Assembly (NCBI RefSeq): GCF_016921115.1 | Contig: NZ_JAFFZS010000011.1 | Location: forward strand, 124,001-188,000 | Length of the DNA stretch: 64,000 nt | Direction of reading: 5' to 3' | Source: Streptomyces actuosus | GTDB lineage: Bacteria; Actinomycetota; Actinomycetes; Streptomycetales; Streptomycetaceae | Shown: piece after piece, positions 17,658 through 26,080 of the stretch | Numbering within the stretch: the first letter of the stretch is position 1 | Layout: every line of letters starts with the position of its first letter | The notes under the pieces: generated by a model | Seen by the model: the letters and a program-made list of their open reading frames with translations, nothing else | Told to the model about the DNA's origin: nothing | The model's database searches: none | Translations under genes and position numbers: made by a program

Positions 17658-18098
17658 TTAGGCACGGCACACCTGCCGGTGACGCGGGTAGGGCGTGCTG
17701 AGGGCTGAACTCAGGCTGGCGCGGGTCCGGCTGAGTGCATCGTGCAGCGCCTCGGCTGCGGTGGCTTCGATCAGGGGTATGCCGGGGCGGGTAACCCATA
17801 GGCCCGAACAGCCGCGGTAGCCGCTGGCGTCACAGCCCCAGGACCTGGGTGCGGGGACGCAGTCGGAGTGCGCGGCCCTCCACCGGTGGACTGAGCCGGG
17901 TTCCACCGGCACCAGGAGCCTGTGGTGGAGCAGGCAGTACTTCACCGGCCCGACATCCGAGCCGTCAGCGACCAGGGCGTCGATCGCGCGCAGGCCGAGC
18001 GCCAGGCCCACGCGCACCACGCCAGCATCCGACGGAACCACGGCAGGCGGGCGCTCGCTGAGAGCGATGTTCCACGGAAAGTCACTACCTAAGGTCAT
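17658..18098 (-). CDS. Hypothetical cysteine-containing protein
   Basis: 146 aa. Contains VKYCLLHHRLLVPVEPGSVHRW, then CVPAPRSWGCD and GYRGCSGLWVTRP. The LLVPV-PG-W layout resembles the 195-aa protein at 21987-22574, so both may belong to a Streptomyces family often annotated as related to the N-terminal part of bifunctional primase/polymerase; this link is by eye only. Four cysteines in ~30 residues could bind a metal. No signal peptide. It is separated by a strong hairpin from the upstream operon. Confidence 0.55.
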   Translation of the reverse strand: MTLGSDFPWNIALSERPPAVVPSDAGVVRVGLALGLRAIDALVADGSDVGPVKYCLLHHRLLVPVEPGSVHRWRAAHSDCVPAPRSWGCDASGYRGCSGLWVTRPGIPLIEATAAEALHDALSRTRASLSSALSTPYPRHRQVCRA

Positions 18099-18124
18099 GA
18101 GGGTGGCTCCAGTGAGTGAGGGGT

Positions 18125-18166
18125 GTTCTGGTGCCGCGCCGTAGGGGGCCGGTGCGGCACCAGAAC
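18125..18166 (-). terminator. 13-bp perfect stem-loop terminator
   Basis: GTTCTGGTGCCGC (18125-18137) pairs perfectly with GCGGCACCAGAAC (18154-18166) across a 16-nt loop. It lies 19 bp after the stop of the minus-strand three-gene ATPase operon and 26 bp before the next minus-strand start, so termination, or attenuation of the downstream gene, is the natural reading. Confidence 0.7.
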
Positions 18167-18185
18167 GGGACGGGCGCCGCGAGCG

Positions 18186-18686
18186 TCAGGGGGTGGGCGC
18201 GGCGCCTGCCTGGACGACGGCCCGGGGAGGAGTGGGCTGTCTTCCGGGCGGCGACTTGGGCGGGGGAAGACCCAAGTCGTGCCCCCCGTGTCCGGCGGGG
18301 GGCCGTATGGAAGCCGGGCGCCTGGGATGCTCACGCAGGCCCTGGAATCGGCGGTGTGCGTCCGGGGCGAGGTTGTCCGGCATCGGATCGCCCCAACGCA
18401 CGAGCTGGCCGGAGGCGACAGGCCGCTCGAATCCGGGACGTCCCCGCAGAGCGTGCGCGAGTACTTGGGCGAAGCCCGGGTCGAGCATGTCCATGTGACC
18501 ACTGCGGCGGTCTGCGCCGACCGGGACTGCCAGTAGCGGGAGGCGGTGCAGCGCCACGGCCACCGCGTCACGCAGGAGATGGGGGCTGATGAGTCTGGCC
18601 TTCCAGAACTCGTAGTCGCAGGCGGCCGTCGCGGGGAGAATCCGTACGTCCAGCTGCTGGACGGGGGACGGGGGCGACGGGGTCAT
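18186..18686 (-). CDS. Hypothetical protein, last gene of ATPase operon
   Basis: 166 aa, family unknown. N-terminal half looks folded (CDYEFWKARLISPHLLRDAV, LLAVPVGADRRSGHMDMLDP); the C-terminal ~50 residues are Arg/Pro/Gly-rich and probably disordered. ATG at 18686 overlaps the stop of the preceding gene (ATGA). The longer upstream frame is rejected because it lies inside that gene. Confidence 0.6.
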   Translation of the reverse strand: MTPSPPSPVQQLDVRILPATAACDYEFWKARLISPHLLRDAVAVALHRLPLLAVPVGADRRSGHMDMLDPGFAQVLAHALRGRPGFERPVASGQLVRWGDPMPDNLAPDAHRRFQGLREHPRRPASIRPPAGHGGHDLGLPPPKSPPGRQPTPPRAVVQAGAAPTP

Positions 18687-19228
18687 GTCGTCACCGCCCC
18701 ACCTGGTAGAGGCCGTCGCGGGCCGACAGCGCCGCCCGTTGGCAGGAGGTATCCCGTGTCCTCGAAAAGGATCACGCCGTTGCACAGCACACTCCAGCCG
18801 GCCCCGGGGTGGCCGATCAAGACGCTTGCCGCCAGGTGATCGGCTGCGCTGGCCGGCGGGCACGGGGTCGAGTGCTCGCACAACGCCCCTTCTGCTCGAA
18901 GGGTCCAGAGCACCGTGCGCACGGCCGTCGCGAACTTCGCCAGGGGCATCAGGGCCCGGGCGCAGCTGTCCGGCACTTCGACCTCACGCTGTCGGGCCAT
19001 CTTCATCACCTCGGCCACAGCACGGGACCGGTCGGGCGCCATCGCCCCCAACTGCATGAGGTGACCCCGTAGCCGCAGCATCAAGTCGTGAATGTCCTGG
19101 TCAGTCTCGGGAGTCGGTGCGCCGTCCGACAACACCATCGACAACGTCTCCTCCGCAGCGGCGATCACCGACCGGGGAGTGACGGAGGGGGAGGAGGCCG
19201 GGCGACGGCCGAGGTGGAGGAGACTCAC
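18683..19228 (-). CDS. DUF6415-like/DUF5999-like fusion protein
   Basis: 181 aa. The N-terminal half (LRGHLMQLGAMAPDRSRAVAE and surroundings) resembles DUF6415 proteins of Streptomyces. The C-terminal ~55 residues (CEHSTPCPPASAADHLAAS, then GAGWSVLCNGVILFEDTGYL) match the small stand-alone DUF5999 family, normally a ~60-aa protein beginning near the CxHxxxCP motif. The two appear fused in one frame. GTG at 19228 overlaps the ATPase stop (GTGA). Functions of both domains are unknown; family names are from memory of their consensus. Confidence 0.65.
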   Translation of the reverse strand: MSLLHLGRRPASSPSVTPRSVIAAAEETLSMVLSDGAPTPETDQDIHDLMLRLRGHLMQLGAMAPDRSRAVAEVMKMARQREVEVPDSCARALMPLAKFATAVRTVLWTLRAEGALCEHSTPCPPASAADHLAASVLIGHPGAGWSVLCNGVILFEDTGYLLPTGGAVGPRRPLPGGAVTT

Positions 19229-19758
19229 GACGCGGCCTCCTCGGGAGCCAGGTCCAGCTCGAACCAGACTGTCTTGCCAGGCCCCGGCGCGGAGCTGTCG
19301 GTTCCCCATCGGGTGACCAGGGAATCGACCAGGTGCAGCCCGCGGCCGCCCTCTTCATCCGCAGACGGCGGCCGCGGATGAGGTTGCTCGATCGAGGGGT
19401 CCTCCACCTCCACCCGCAGACATCCGTGCCCATGCGTGGCCCGTACGGCGAATCGGAGCGCCGGCTTGTTTCCGCACCCGTGGACCATGGCGTTCACCAT
19501 CAGTTCCTGGGTGACGAGCATGACTGTGTCAGCGCATTCGGACAGTCCGGAGCGCTCGAGCAGCGTGCCGAGCTGATGACGCGCTCCGGCGACGGCCTCC
19601 GCCTGGGCTGGGATCTCTGTCGCCATCTGGAAGTCACGGGTCCGGCAGGTCGGGGTGCTGTCGCTTTCGGACGGAGGGGCGATCGCTTTCCGGCCGCCGC
19701 GCACCACCGAAATGGTGCGCGCCCCACGAAGGCCGCCCATCGGGTACTGCACGTTCAT
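19225..19758 (-). CDS. Anti-sigma-factor-like ATP-binding protein (HATPase_c)
   Basis: 177 aa. Residues ~60-170 form a serine-kinase-type HATPase_c domain of the RsbW/SpoIIAB class: MLVTQELMVNAMVHG (N-box), VEVEDPSIEQPHP (G1 region) and EGGRGLHLVDSLVTRWG (G2 box). Many such genes occur in Streptomyces and few have known targets. ATG at 19758 has GGAAAGG 9 bases upstream; the open frame upstream (to 21990) is antisense to the TPR gene and rejected. ATG 19626 is an alternative start without ribosome site. It heads a coupled three-gene operon, divergent from the regulator at 19969. Confidence 0.8.
   Translation of the reverse strand: MNVQYPMGGLRGARTISVVRGGRKAIAPPSESDSTPTCRTRDFQMATEIPAQAEAVAGARHQLGTLLERSGLSECADTVMLVTQELMVNAMVHGCGNKPALRFAVRATHGHGCLRVEVEDPSIEQPHPRPPSADEEGGRGLHLVDSLVTRWGTDSSAPGPGKTVWFELDLAPEEAAS
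19698..19721. repeat. 9-bp inverted repeat near the ATPase gene 5' end
   Basis: CGCGCACCA and TGGTGCGCG arms with a 6-nt loop, 37-60 bases inside the chosen start of the ATPase gene. If translation really begins at 19626 this would be an upstream operator or leader hairpin; otherwise an intragenic stem near the start. Confidence 0.4.
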
Positions 19759-19968
19759 CAGCTGCCTTTCCCGGCCCCGGCTGGGGCCAATTCCGGTCAC
19801 CGTCCGAGATCGTGGGCATGACGTGGCCGATTCCGGTACGCCGCCTGGGAGTTGGAGGAATATCGTCTTCACGAGACAACCGCGTGCCGGGGCCGGTGGG
19901 AATGCAGGCAGGCTCGGCAAAGCGATGCACGTGATGCAAGATCGTTTCGGGGATGGGGGCGCACACCC

Positions 19969-21354
19969 ATGGGGCGCACACGCAACACCCGGCTGGAAGC
20001 CGTCATCCAGGAATGGGGCGTGTCGCAGCGGCAACTGGCTGCTCGCTTCCGGGCTGTCGCCGCGGAGAACGGTGCAACTGAACTTCTGCGCTACGACCAG
20101 TCCCGCATCGCTCGCTGGATCGGCGGCGCCATCCCGGAGGGCCGAGCAGCGCATATCTTGGCCGAGACGCTCTCCCGCGGCCTCGGTCGCACCATCACGC
20201 TGACCGACATTGGGCTGGCACCGGACGACGCCGCCGACCCGCAGGCGCCGGCGTGGAGCGTCGACACACTCGCGACGCTGGCGACCCTCGGGAGCACGGA
20301 CATGGACATAGCTCGGCGCCAGGTGCTGGCACAGTCGGCCTACTCGGTCGCCGGCCTGGCCCTGCCCTCCGAGACCTGGTGGCAGGAGGCCGCCGATCGC
20401 GCACGCACTCGCAAGCCGCTGTCGCAGCACACGGTCACGGCCGAGGACGTCGCTAGCGTGCGCGAGATGACGGCCTTCTTGTCTCAGCGGGACCAGCAGC
20501 GCGGCGGCCGCGGTGTGGGACGCGCCGCCCTGGTCGCTTATCTTCGCACCGACGTTGCCGAGCTCCTGGCCGCACGATTCCCCTCCGACAGTCTGCGCTT
20601 GGACATGACGTCGGCCGCTGCCGAACTGGCCTACCTCGCGGGCTGGACGAGTTTCGACGCCGGGGAGCACCCCATTGCGCTGCGGTGGCTGACCCTCGCA
20701 ACGCAGCTGGCCGAGGAGGCCGGCGACGCGCCGCTCGCCGGGCACGTACTGCGGGCCATGGCCCACCAGGCTGTTGACCTGCACCAGCCGGCGGAAGCCG
20801 TACGCCTGGCCGAAGGATCCCTCTCCAGCCGCCGTTACACCGAAGCCTGCTGGCGGGAGAAAGCCCTGCTGGGTGTCGTCCACGCTCGAGGGCTTGCCGC
20901 CGCCGGCGACAAGAAGCGGGCTGCGGTCGCGCTCAACCGCGCGGAGTCCGACCTGGGCCGCGCCAGCGACAGCGGCAACGAGCCCGCCCGGGTGTGGTTT
21001 TTCGGAGAGGCAAGTCTCGCCCATGAAACCGCAGCCGCGCTGCGGGATCTGGGCGACCTGAAGGGCGCCGAACGCGAGTTCAAGCGCAGTGTCCGCACCC
21101 GTCGGAGGCAGTTCAAGAGGACTCACTCCGTGACCTTGGGATACCTGGGTGAGGTTCAGGTCCGGCAAGGGCAACTCGATGCGGCCTGCGCGACGTGGCA
21201 CCAAGCGCTCGACACGATGACCGGCGTCCAGTCCGGGCGGGCACGGCAGACCGTCGTGCAGATGCGCCGAGCACTGAGTCCCGTCCTCCGCCGAGGCGGT
21301 GGGCCAGCCGCAGACCTCGACGCGCGAGCCCGAGCGGTCCTCGCGGACAAGTGA
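19969..21354 (+). CDS. HTH regulator with TPR repeats
   Basis: 461 aa. N-terminal HTH-like domain (VIQEWGVSQRQLAARFRAVA, YDQSRIARWIGGAIPEGRAAH) up to ~residue 65, then a long helical TPR region (~150-440) with units such as HPIALRWLTLATQLAEEAGD, YLGEVQVRQGQLDAACATW. Same architecture as the proteins at 2689-4005 and 22807-24126: three TPR-type regulators in 22 kb. ATG at 19969 follows a GGGGG tract; the open frame upstream lacks coding character. Divergent from the ATPase operon, which may be its target. Confidence 0.75.
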   Translation: MGRTRNTRLEAVIQEWGVSQRQLAARFRAVAAENGATELLRYDQSRIARWIGGAIPEGRAAHILAETLSRGLGRTITLTDIGLAPDDAADPQAPAWSVDTLATLATLGSTDMDIARRQVLAQSAYSVAGLALPSETWWQEAADRARTRKPLSQHTVTAEDVASVREMTAFLSQRDQQRGGRGVGRAALVAYLRTDVAELLAARFPSDSLRLDMTSAAAELAYLAGWTSFDAGEHPIALRWLTLATQLAEEAGDAPLAGHVLRAMAHQAVDLHQPAEAVRLAEGSLSSRRYTEACWREKALLGVVHARGLAAAGDKKRAAVALNRAESDLGRASDSGNEPARVWFFGEASLAHETAAALRDLGDLKGAEREFKRSVRTRRRQFKRTHSVTLGYLGEVQVRQGQLDAACATWHQALDTMTGVQSGRARQTVVQMRRALSPVLRRGGGPAADLDARARAVLADK

Positions 21355-21429
21355 CCCGTACGGTAGGGAAATCCGGCGCAGAGAGCCCATCTCTCGGCGC
21401 CGAGGGAGAAGACCCACGAGAGGGGAAGC

Positions 21430-21918
21430 GTGTTCGACCAGCACATCCAGCTGCCGGTGATCGCCACGGTCGTAGGAGGCCAGACCGGCCGACTTGACGA
21501 CTACAAAGGCGGAGTCGAGTCGATCATCCGTCTCGTGCCGAGCATCCCGGAGAGTGCCCTCCAGGGCATCGAGGAGTTCAGCCACCTGGAGGTCGTCTGG
21601 CACTTCAGCCTTGGGTCGGACAATGACGTCGAGCTTGAGCCGCGGAGCCCCCGCGGAAATCCGGACTGGCCGGCCACCGGAGGACTCGTCCACCGCAATC
21701 ACAGGCGGCCGGCCCGAATCGGCATCTCCTACCCGCGACTGCTGCGAGTCGAGGGACGGGATCTGCACGTCACGGACCTGGACGCGGACGCTGGGACTCC
21801 CGTCATCGACCTGGCGCCGGTCTTCCAGGAGATGCTGCCCCGCGGACCCGTGCACCAGCCGGAATGGCCCACTGACATGCTTCGGAACTACTGGAAGCGA
21901 GCAGACGAGCGCCCCTGA
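21430..21918 (+). CDS. TsaA/TrmO-like protein
   Basis: 162 aa of the TsaA (TrmO) beta-barrel family. Diagnostic are PVIATVVGGQTGRLDD at the start, ALQGIEEFSHLEVVWHF, and RIGISYPRLLRVEGRDLHVTDLDADAGTPVID, the conserved barrel strands. TrmO uses SAM to N6-methylate t6A37 in some tRNAs; shorter actinobacterial members are less studied and the usual C-terminal extension is missing here. Start GTG 21430 with AGAGGGG ribosome site. Confidence 0.75.
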   Translation: MFDQHIQLPVIATVVGGQTGRLDDYKGGVESIIRLVPSIPESALQGIEEFSHLEVVWHFSLGSDNDVELEPRSPRGNPDWPATGGLVHRNHRRPARIGISYPRLLRVEGRDLHVTDLDADAGTPVIDLAPVFQEMLPRGPVHQPEWPTDMLRNYWKRADERP

Positions 21919-21986
21919 GCCGTCCTGCTTCCCAGTCACTTGCCCGGATAGAGCTGCGCGCAGCACGTGCGCGAGTGCCGTCGCCA

Positions 21987-22574
21987 TCACGGCCTCCTGG
22001 TTGATGGCAGCACGGACCTGACCGCTGTCATGGCACGGCTCAGAGGCGATCGCTCCAAAGGCAGATGAAGGGCAAGAGCCTCGGCAAGGCAGCGGGCAAG
22101 GGGAGCAGGGCTCGTCAGTAGCGGCGTCCCGCCGATCACCTGCTCGTCATCGGGTGGGACAAGCCATCGTGCGACTCCGGCTCCCGATCGTGGGGCCGGG
22201 GCGGGTACAAGAATGGCGTGGCGCTTGCCGAGGCAGGCCGGCCGGGGAAGCCTGCCCGGCCACTGGGAGGCCGCCATCAAACTGCTCCAGCTCTCGCTCG
22301 TGCCGCACGGCACGAGCACGGCGGCAGAGCGAAGGCTGGTGAACGCCACAGCGGGCCCGAGAGGCTGTTCGTACTCGGCAAGGAGCCGATAGGCCGCCTC
22401 GATCAGATGCCGGTCCGCCAGCACGATGTCGAAGGTGACGCCGCACTCAAGTCGTCGCGGAAGGTGCGGGTTCGTCCGCCACAAGCCCGTCGACGTAGCC
22501 GGGTCCGGCGTAGCCGTGGAGAACCACACGGACAGAGCCGCGCTCTCGGCGTCAGCCATCTCGCCGGTCTCCAT
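21987..22574 (-). CDS. Hypothetical protein, possible primase/polymerase-N-like
   Basis: 195 aa. Core: CGVTFDIVLADRHLIEAAYR, then AAVLVPCGTSESWSSL and a late RWLVPPDDEQVIGGTP. This layout is familiar from Streptomyces genes annotated as bifunctional DNA primase/polymerase N-terminal-like proteins, but no catalytic acids can be pointed out, so the function is not assigned. ATG 22574 has GGAGGG five bases upstream. Divergent from the regulator at 22807 across a 232-bp region that contains three GCCCTTT repeats. Confidence 0.6.
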   Translation of the reverse strand: METGEMADAESAALSVWFSTATPDPATSTGLWRTNPHLPRRLECGVTFDIVLADRHLIEAAYRLLAEYEQPLGPAVAFTSLRSAAVLVPCGTSESWSSLMAASQWPGRLPRPACLGKRHAILVPAPAPRSGAGVARWLVPPDDEQVIGGTPLLTSPAPLARCLAEALALHLPLERSPLSRAMTAVRSVLPSTRRP

Positions 22575-22686
22575 GAGCCCTCCAGCATCAGGACCAAACG
22601 CAGGGTGTCTGCAACGTGACCTAGTGCAGCGAAGGGCTGGAGCGGTGAACAGGTCTTTTACCCGGAACTCTGGCTGCCTCTTACAT

Positions 22687-22716
22687 GCCCTTTGGCCGCC
22701 CTTTCGCCAGCCCTTT
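22687..22716. repeat. Three GCCCTTT direct repeats in a divergent promoter region
   Basis: GCCCTTT occurs at 22687, 22698 and 22710, spaced 11 and 12 bp, i.e. about one helical turn apart, between divergent genes at 22574 and 22807. Heptamers at 11-bp spacing are the pattern bound by SARP-type activators, though the heptamer itself is not a known one. Likely operator. Confidence 0.4.
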
Positions 22717-22806
22717 CCCTCTGACCAGGGCATTCAGTTGACGAACCCACACGCAAGGCCGTCGAAGTCGCTACCGTGAGGCCATCCAGACGGTGAGGAG
22801 GTGGCC

Positions 22807-24126
22807 ATGCGTGAACTCAAGCGGTTACGCACCCGTGCGAACCGCACGCAGGAAGAGGTCGTCCAGGAACTCTCCGCTCTTGCCCGACGCCTTCATGCAG
22901 AGGGACGCTTGAGCAAGGCGCCCACCTTCACGCTCCGCCAGTACTCCAAGTGGGAGAACGCCGAACCTCCGCCCTGGCCGCACCCTGACAGTCGGGCGGT
23001 GCTGGCCGCCTACTGGAAGTGCCCCGTCGAGGAACTGGGGTTTCGCCCTCCAACGGATGGGGACCGCGGCGGCCCTCTGGTTCTCACACCGGTGCCCATG
23101 ATCAGCCAGGCGTCACCTGGCCCCCTCCTGGTCGCGGCCGGCTCCAGTCCTCTCACCGATGAGGCGCCGCCCCCGTGGCTGGCCGAGACGACCACGAGCG
23201 CCAACCGCGCCGGCGAGTGGCGAATCTCGCCGGAGGAAGTCGAACTGCTGTCCGGTGCCGCCGACGACAACTATGCGATCGACCAGCAGTTCGGCGCGAA
23301 TCGACTATGGCGACCGACCCGGGCTCATCTGCTCTGGACCCATCACATGATCGACCGGGGTATCTATGACGACGCTCTGGGACAGCGGCTGCACGCACTC
23401 GCGGGGAAGCTCACTACGTCGCTCGGATGGTTCTGCTACGACGCGGGGCTGCAGACTCAGGCCCGCCAGTACTTCTCCGAGGCCCTCAACGCGGCCAACT
23501 ACACCAGCGACGACGTGTTGGCCAGCCGCACCCTCAGCAACATGGCCAGACAAGCCGTCGACCTGAACAAGGGACGCGAAGCCGTGCGCTTCGCCAAGCT
23601 CGGACAGCGGCACGCCGAACTCTGGAACGCACCCAGCCGCGTCACCGCACTTCTGGCTATCCGGGAGGCTCAGGGACACGCACGCGTCGGGGACGTCTTC
23701 AACTGTGAGGCCGCCATCAAGCGCGCCTGGCAGGAATGGGAGCACGGAGACCACGAGCTGGACCCGGACTGGGCGCACTTCCTCAACCTTGCCGAGCTGA
23801 CGTGTCTGGAGGGCATGTGCCGGCTCGACCTCGGCCAGGTGGCCCGAGCCCAAGACCTTCTCGCACGGTCTGAGGCGCTTCAGGATGTCGCCCACTCCAG
23901 GAACCGCGGAATGTGCCTCGGCCGGCTCTCGGTTGCGGCCGTGCAGAACGGCGACGTCGACCACGGTCTGGCCGCCGCGACACAGGCTCTCCGACTCGTG
24001 GAGAGCGGGATGTCTTCTACGCGAACGACGGCGCAGTTGACGATCGTTCATGACGGCTTGATTCCCCATCGACGCGCCCGCGGCGTGGGGGACCTACTCG
24101 AACAGATCCGTACTCACGTCGCGTGA
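22807..24126 (+). CDS. XRE-like regulator with TPR repeats
   Basis: 439 aa. N-terminal DNA-binding domain LKRLRTRANRTQEEVVQEL, with the recognition region FTLRQYSKWENAEP, then a linker and a helical TPR-like region (~160-430) including LGWFCYDAGLQTQARQYFSE and TLSNMARQAVDLNKGREAV. ATG at 22807 is chosen over GTG 22801 because GAGGAG ends at 22800 and needs spacing. It overlaps the following GNAT gene by 4 bp, so the regulator, GNAT and cyclotransferase form one operon. Confidence 0.8.
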   Translation: MRELKRLRTRANRTQEEVVQELSALARRLHAEGRLSKAPTFTLRQYSKWENAEPPPWPHPDSRAVLAAYWKCPVEELGFRPPTDGDRGGPLVLTPVPMISQASPGPLLVAAGSSPLTDEAPPPWLAETTTSANRAGEWRISPEEVELLSGAADDNYAIDQQFGANRLWRPTRAHLLWTHHMIDRGIYDDALGQRLHALAGKLTTSLGWFCYDAGLQTQARQYFSEALNAANYTSDDVLASRTLSNMARQAVDLNKGREAVRFAKLGQRHAELWNAPSRVTALLAIREAQGHARVGDVFNCEAAIKRAWQEWEHGDHELDPDWAHFLNLAELTCLEGMCRLDLGQVARAQDLLARSEALQDVAHSRNRGMCLGRLSVAAVQNGDVDHGLAAATQALRLVESGMSSTRTTAQLTIVHDGLIPHRRARGVGDLLEQIRTHVA

Positions 24127-24695
24127 GCAAGCAAAGGAGAGTGCAGACGGTGGACCCGGAGTTCCAGCGGCACGATGCGCAGTCAGCGAAGGCGATACTC
24201 ACCGAACTGGTCGACGTCTACGCCACGGTGTACGACACGCCCCCCTACATCGGTGACCCTTTCTTCTCCGTCGACTCCTTCCGGAGCCGACTCGAGGCTG
24301 CCTTCGACACCCAAGGCTTCGAGACGGTGACAGCCCGGCTGGACGGTCGAATCGTCGGATACGTCCACGGTGCCACCCTGCCCCACGACAAGCCCTGGTG
24401 GACGTCCCTCGGCACCCAGCGCCCAGCCTGGCTGCAGGAACTCGCCGACTCTGGCGGCATCTTCTGGCTGCGGGAGCTGATGGTGCTGCCCGCGCACCAG
24501 AATCGCGGTCTCGGACGCCAGATCCACGACACGGTCATCTCCGGCCGGGAGGAGAACGTCACAGCCCTGACGTGCATCGAGGACAATGAGCCCGCACGCA
24601 GTGCCTATCTCCGGTGGGGGTACACGATCCTGGGCCAGATCAAGCACGCCCCAGAATCACCCGTCTACGACGCGATGTACCTGACCTCCCACTAA
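24123..24695 (+). CDS. GNAT family N-acetyltransferase
   Basis: 190 aa. The acetyl-CoA binding block is clear: WLRELMVLPAHQNRGLGRQIHD (QNRGLG as RGxG loop), followed by TCIEDNEPARSAYLRWGY, the C-terminal GNAT motif. GTG 24123 overlaps the regulator stop (GTGA); GTG 24150, with AAGGAGAG nine bases upstream, is a good alternative start. Substrate unknown. It is followed 13 bp later by a gamma-glutamylcyclotransferase-like gene, so amino-acid or peptide detoxification is possible. Confidence 0.8.
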   Translation: MSKQRRVQTVDPEFQRHDAQSAKAILTELVDVYATVYDTPPYIGDPFFSVDSFRSRLEAAFDTQGFETVTARLDGRIVGYVHGATLPHDKPWWTSLGTQRPAWLQELADSGGIFWLRELMVLPAHQNRGLGRQIHDTVISGREENVTALTCIEDNEPARSAYLRWGYTILGQIKHAPESPVYDAMYLTSH

Positions 24696-24708
24696 GACCG
24701 GAAAGCAC

Positions 24709-25197
24709 ATGACGCAAGCCATAACCACCTCGGCCCCGGAAGCCACTGGGCGCCGGGACCGACTCTCGCAACGCCCCGACGTGCTGTTCTGCTACGGCAC
24801 GCTCCGTTTCGACGCCGTCCTCCGGGCCCTGCTGGGCCGAGTCCCGCAGCAGTCTCCGGCATCCGCGCCGGGCTACCGCGCTGCCGCGCTCGAAGGCCGC
24901 GTATACCCAGGCCTCGTCGCTGGAACGTCCGCCGACGTTGCCTCCGGGGTGGTCCTGACCGACCTGAGCCACCAGGAGTGGCGCATCCTCGACGCGTTCG
25001 AGGACGCTCGATACGAGCTGCGAGAGTTGCCGCTGTCCAACGGGCGGTGGGGTTGGGCGTACATATGGCCTGGAGGTGATGTACGAGTGGATGACTGGGA
25101 TGCCACGGAATTCGAAGCCCGGCATCTCGCCGCCTACGCAGCCCGCTGCGCGCGGCTTGCCCCTGGGCTGGCCGCAGGGCGGCCGAAGGGCGAGTAG
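24709..25197 (+). CDS. Gamma-glutamylcyclotransferase-like (AIG2/GGCT fold)
   Basis: 162 aa with the family's opening FCYGTLR (substrate-anchoring YGTL motif, residues ~27-33) and ILDAFEDARYELRELPL, whose acidic residues align with the catalytic Glu region, then WGWAYIWPGG. Cytosolic. Members cyclise gamma-glutamyl amines to release 5-oxoproline; the acceptor here is unknown. Third gene of the regulator/GNAT operon, followed by a terminator hairpin. Confidence 0.75.
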   Translation: MTQAITTSAPEATGRRDRLSQRPDVLFCYGTLRFDAVLRALLGRVPQQSPASAPGYRAAALEGRVYPGLVAGTSADVASGVVLTDLSHQEWRILDAFEDARYELRELPLSNGRWGWAYIWPGGDVRVDDWDATEFEARHLAAYAARCARLAPGLAAGRPKGE

Positions 25198-25271
25198 ACG
25201 GCGGGCTCACCCAGGTGTTCGGCCGCTTTGCATCTCACTGAAGCGAACCTCAACCCCGGTGAGCGGATGTT

Positions 25272-25314
25272 GCGGCCTGCCCTCTCTGCCGATATCGCAG
25301 GGAAGACAGGCCGC
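25272..25314. terminator. Stem-loop between convergent genes
   Basis: GCGGCCTG (25272-25279) pairs with CAGGCCGC (25307-25314); inside, CCCT and AGGG can pair further. It lies between the convergent cyclotransferase and GNAT genes and probably terminates the + operon, possibly both. Confidence 0.6.
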
Positions 25315-25346
25315 TCTCGTTTCAACTGCCTCACTGCAGTGGCGTC

Positions 25347-26012
25347 CTACACCGAAAGGGATACTTCGGCCGCACCGCGGAACGATCGTGAGAAGTATCC
25401 CATTGCTCCCGCCATATTCGATCTCGCGCTCTCGGCGAGAGGTGTCCTCCACCTTCCAGAGATTCCCGGAGAGGTAATGTCGGGGATAAGCCAGCTGGCG
25501 AGCTCGGGGATTTCTTCTGCCTTGCGTTCTAAGGCGTACGAAGTGTGCCCTCCGGGGGTCGAGACCTTTCGGATGAGCTGGAAGTTCTGCTGCTGGTAGT
25601 ACTCGGCGAGAGCCGGGGAGCTGCAGTCGCGACGTACGCGGCTGATGCCCTCGCGTGCCGCGCGGTCGACGGCCCAGTCGGCGATGAGTGTGCCGAGCTT
25701 GCGATGGCGTTCGGCGGGATCGGTGACGGTGCCGTTGAGGTAGTAGGCGGTGTCGACGGCTTCGGCCGCGGTCCAGGTCCAGGGCGCGGATGTCCGGAGG
25801 ATCGTGGTACAGCCCAGGATCCGGTCGCCGCATTCCGTCAGGACCCACATCTCGATTGGGTGGCGCGTGCAGTTGTCGGCCAGCTCGTGGACGTGCTTCC
25901 CCCAGTTGCGCCAGCCGGGGAGCTGGTTGGCCTTCATCCAGTCGGAGCGAGCCTGGATCATCGTGGCGAGGCCGGGTTGGTCGTCCGGAATGGCCGGGCG
26001 CATCGTGAGCAT
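25347..26012 (-). CDS. GNAT family N-acetyltransferase
   Basis: 221 aa. N-terminal LTMRPAIPDDQPGLATMIQARSDW is the GNAT first strand/helix; RKLGTLIADWAVDRAAREGI carries the CoA-binding helix (RxxG loop shortened to HRKLG), and CSSPALAEYYQQQNFQLIRK the final motif. The last ~50 residues are an extra tail. ATG 26012 or the next ATG three codons in may be the start. Not close to the GNAT at 24123. Confidence 0.75.
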   Translation of the reverse strand: MLTMRPAIPDDQPGLATMIQARSDWMKANQLPGWRNWGKHVHELADNCTRHPIEMWVLTECGDRILGCTTILRTSAPWTWTAAEAVDTAYYLNGTVTDPAERHRKLGTLIADWAVDRAAREGISRVRRDCSSPALAEYYQQQNFQLIRKVSTPGGHTSYALERKAEEIPELASWLIPDITSPGISGRWRTPLAESARSNMAGAMGYFSRSFRGAAEVSLSV

Positions 26013-26080
26013 GCGGTCCGCTCCTGTGTGCTCGTCCGCGAGCGGTCGGCAGTCTGGTGTCCCGTCCGCACCTTAGACGT

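Noticed and set aside
19698..19721. Hairpin as an operator for the ATPase gene
   Set aside because: Not claimed as an operator because the better-supported start puts it inside the coding region; recorded only as a repeat.
19759..21990. Upstream extension of the anti-sigma-like ATPase to a 921-aa protein
   Set aside because: The extension is antisense to the TPR regulator and lacks any domain; a good ribosome site exists at 19758.
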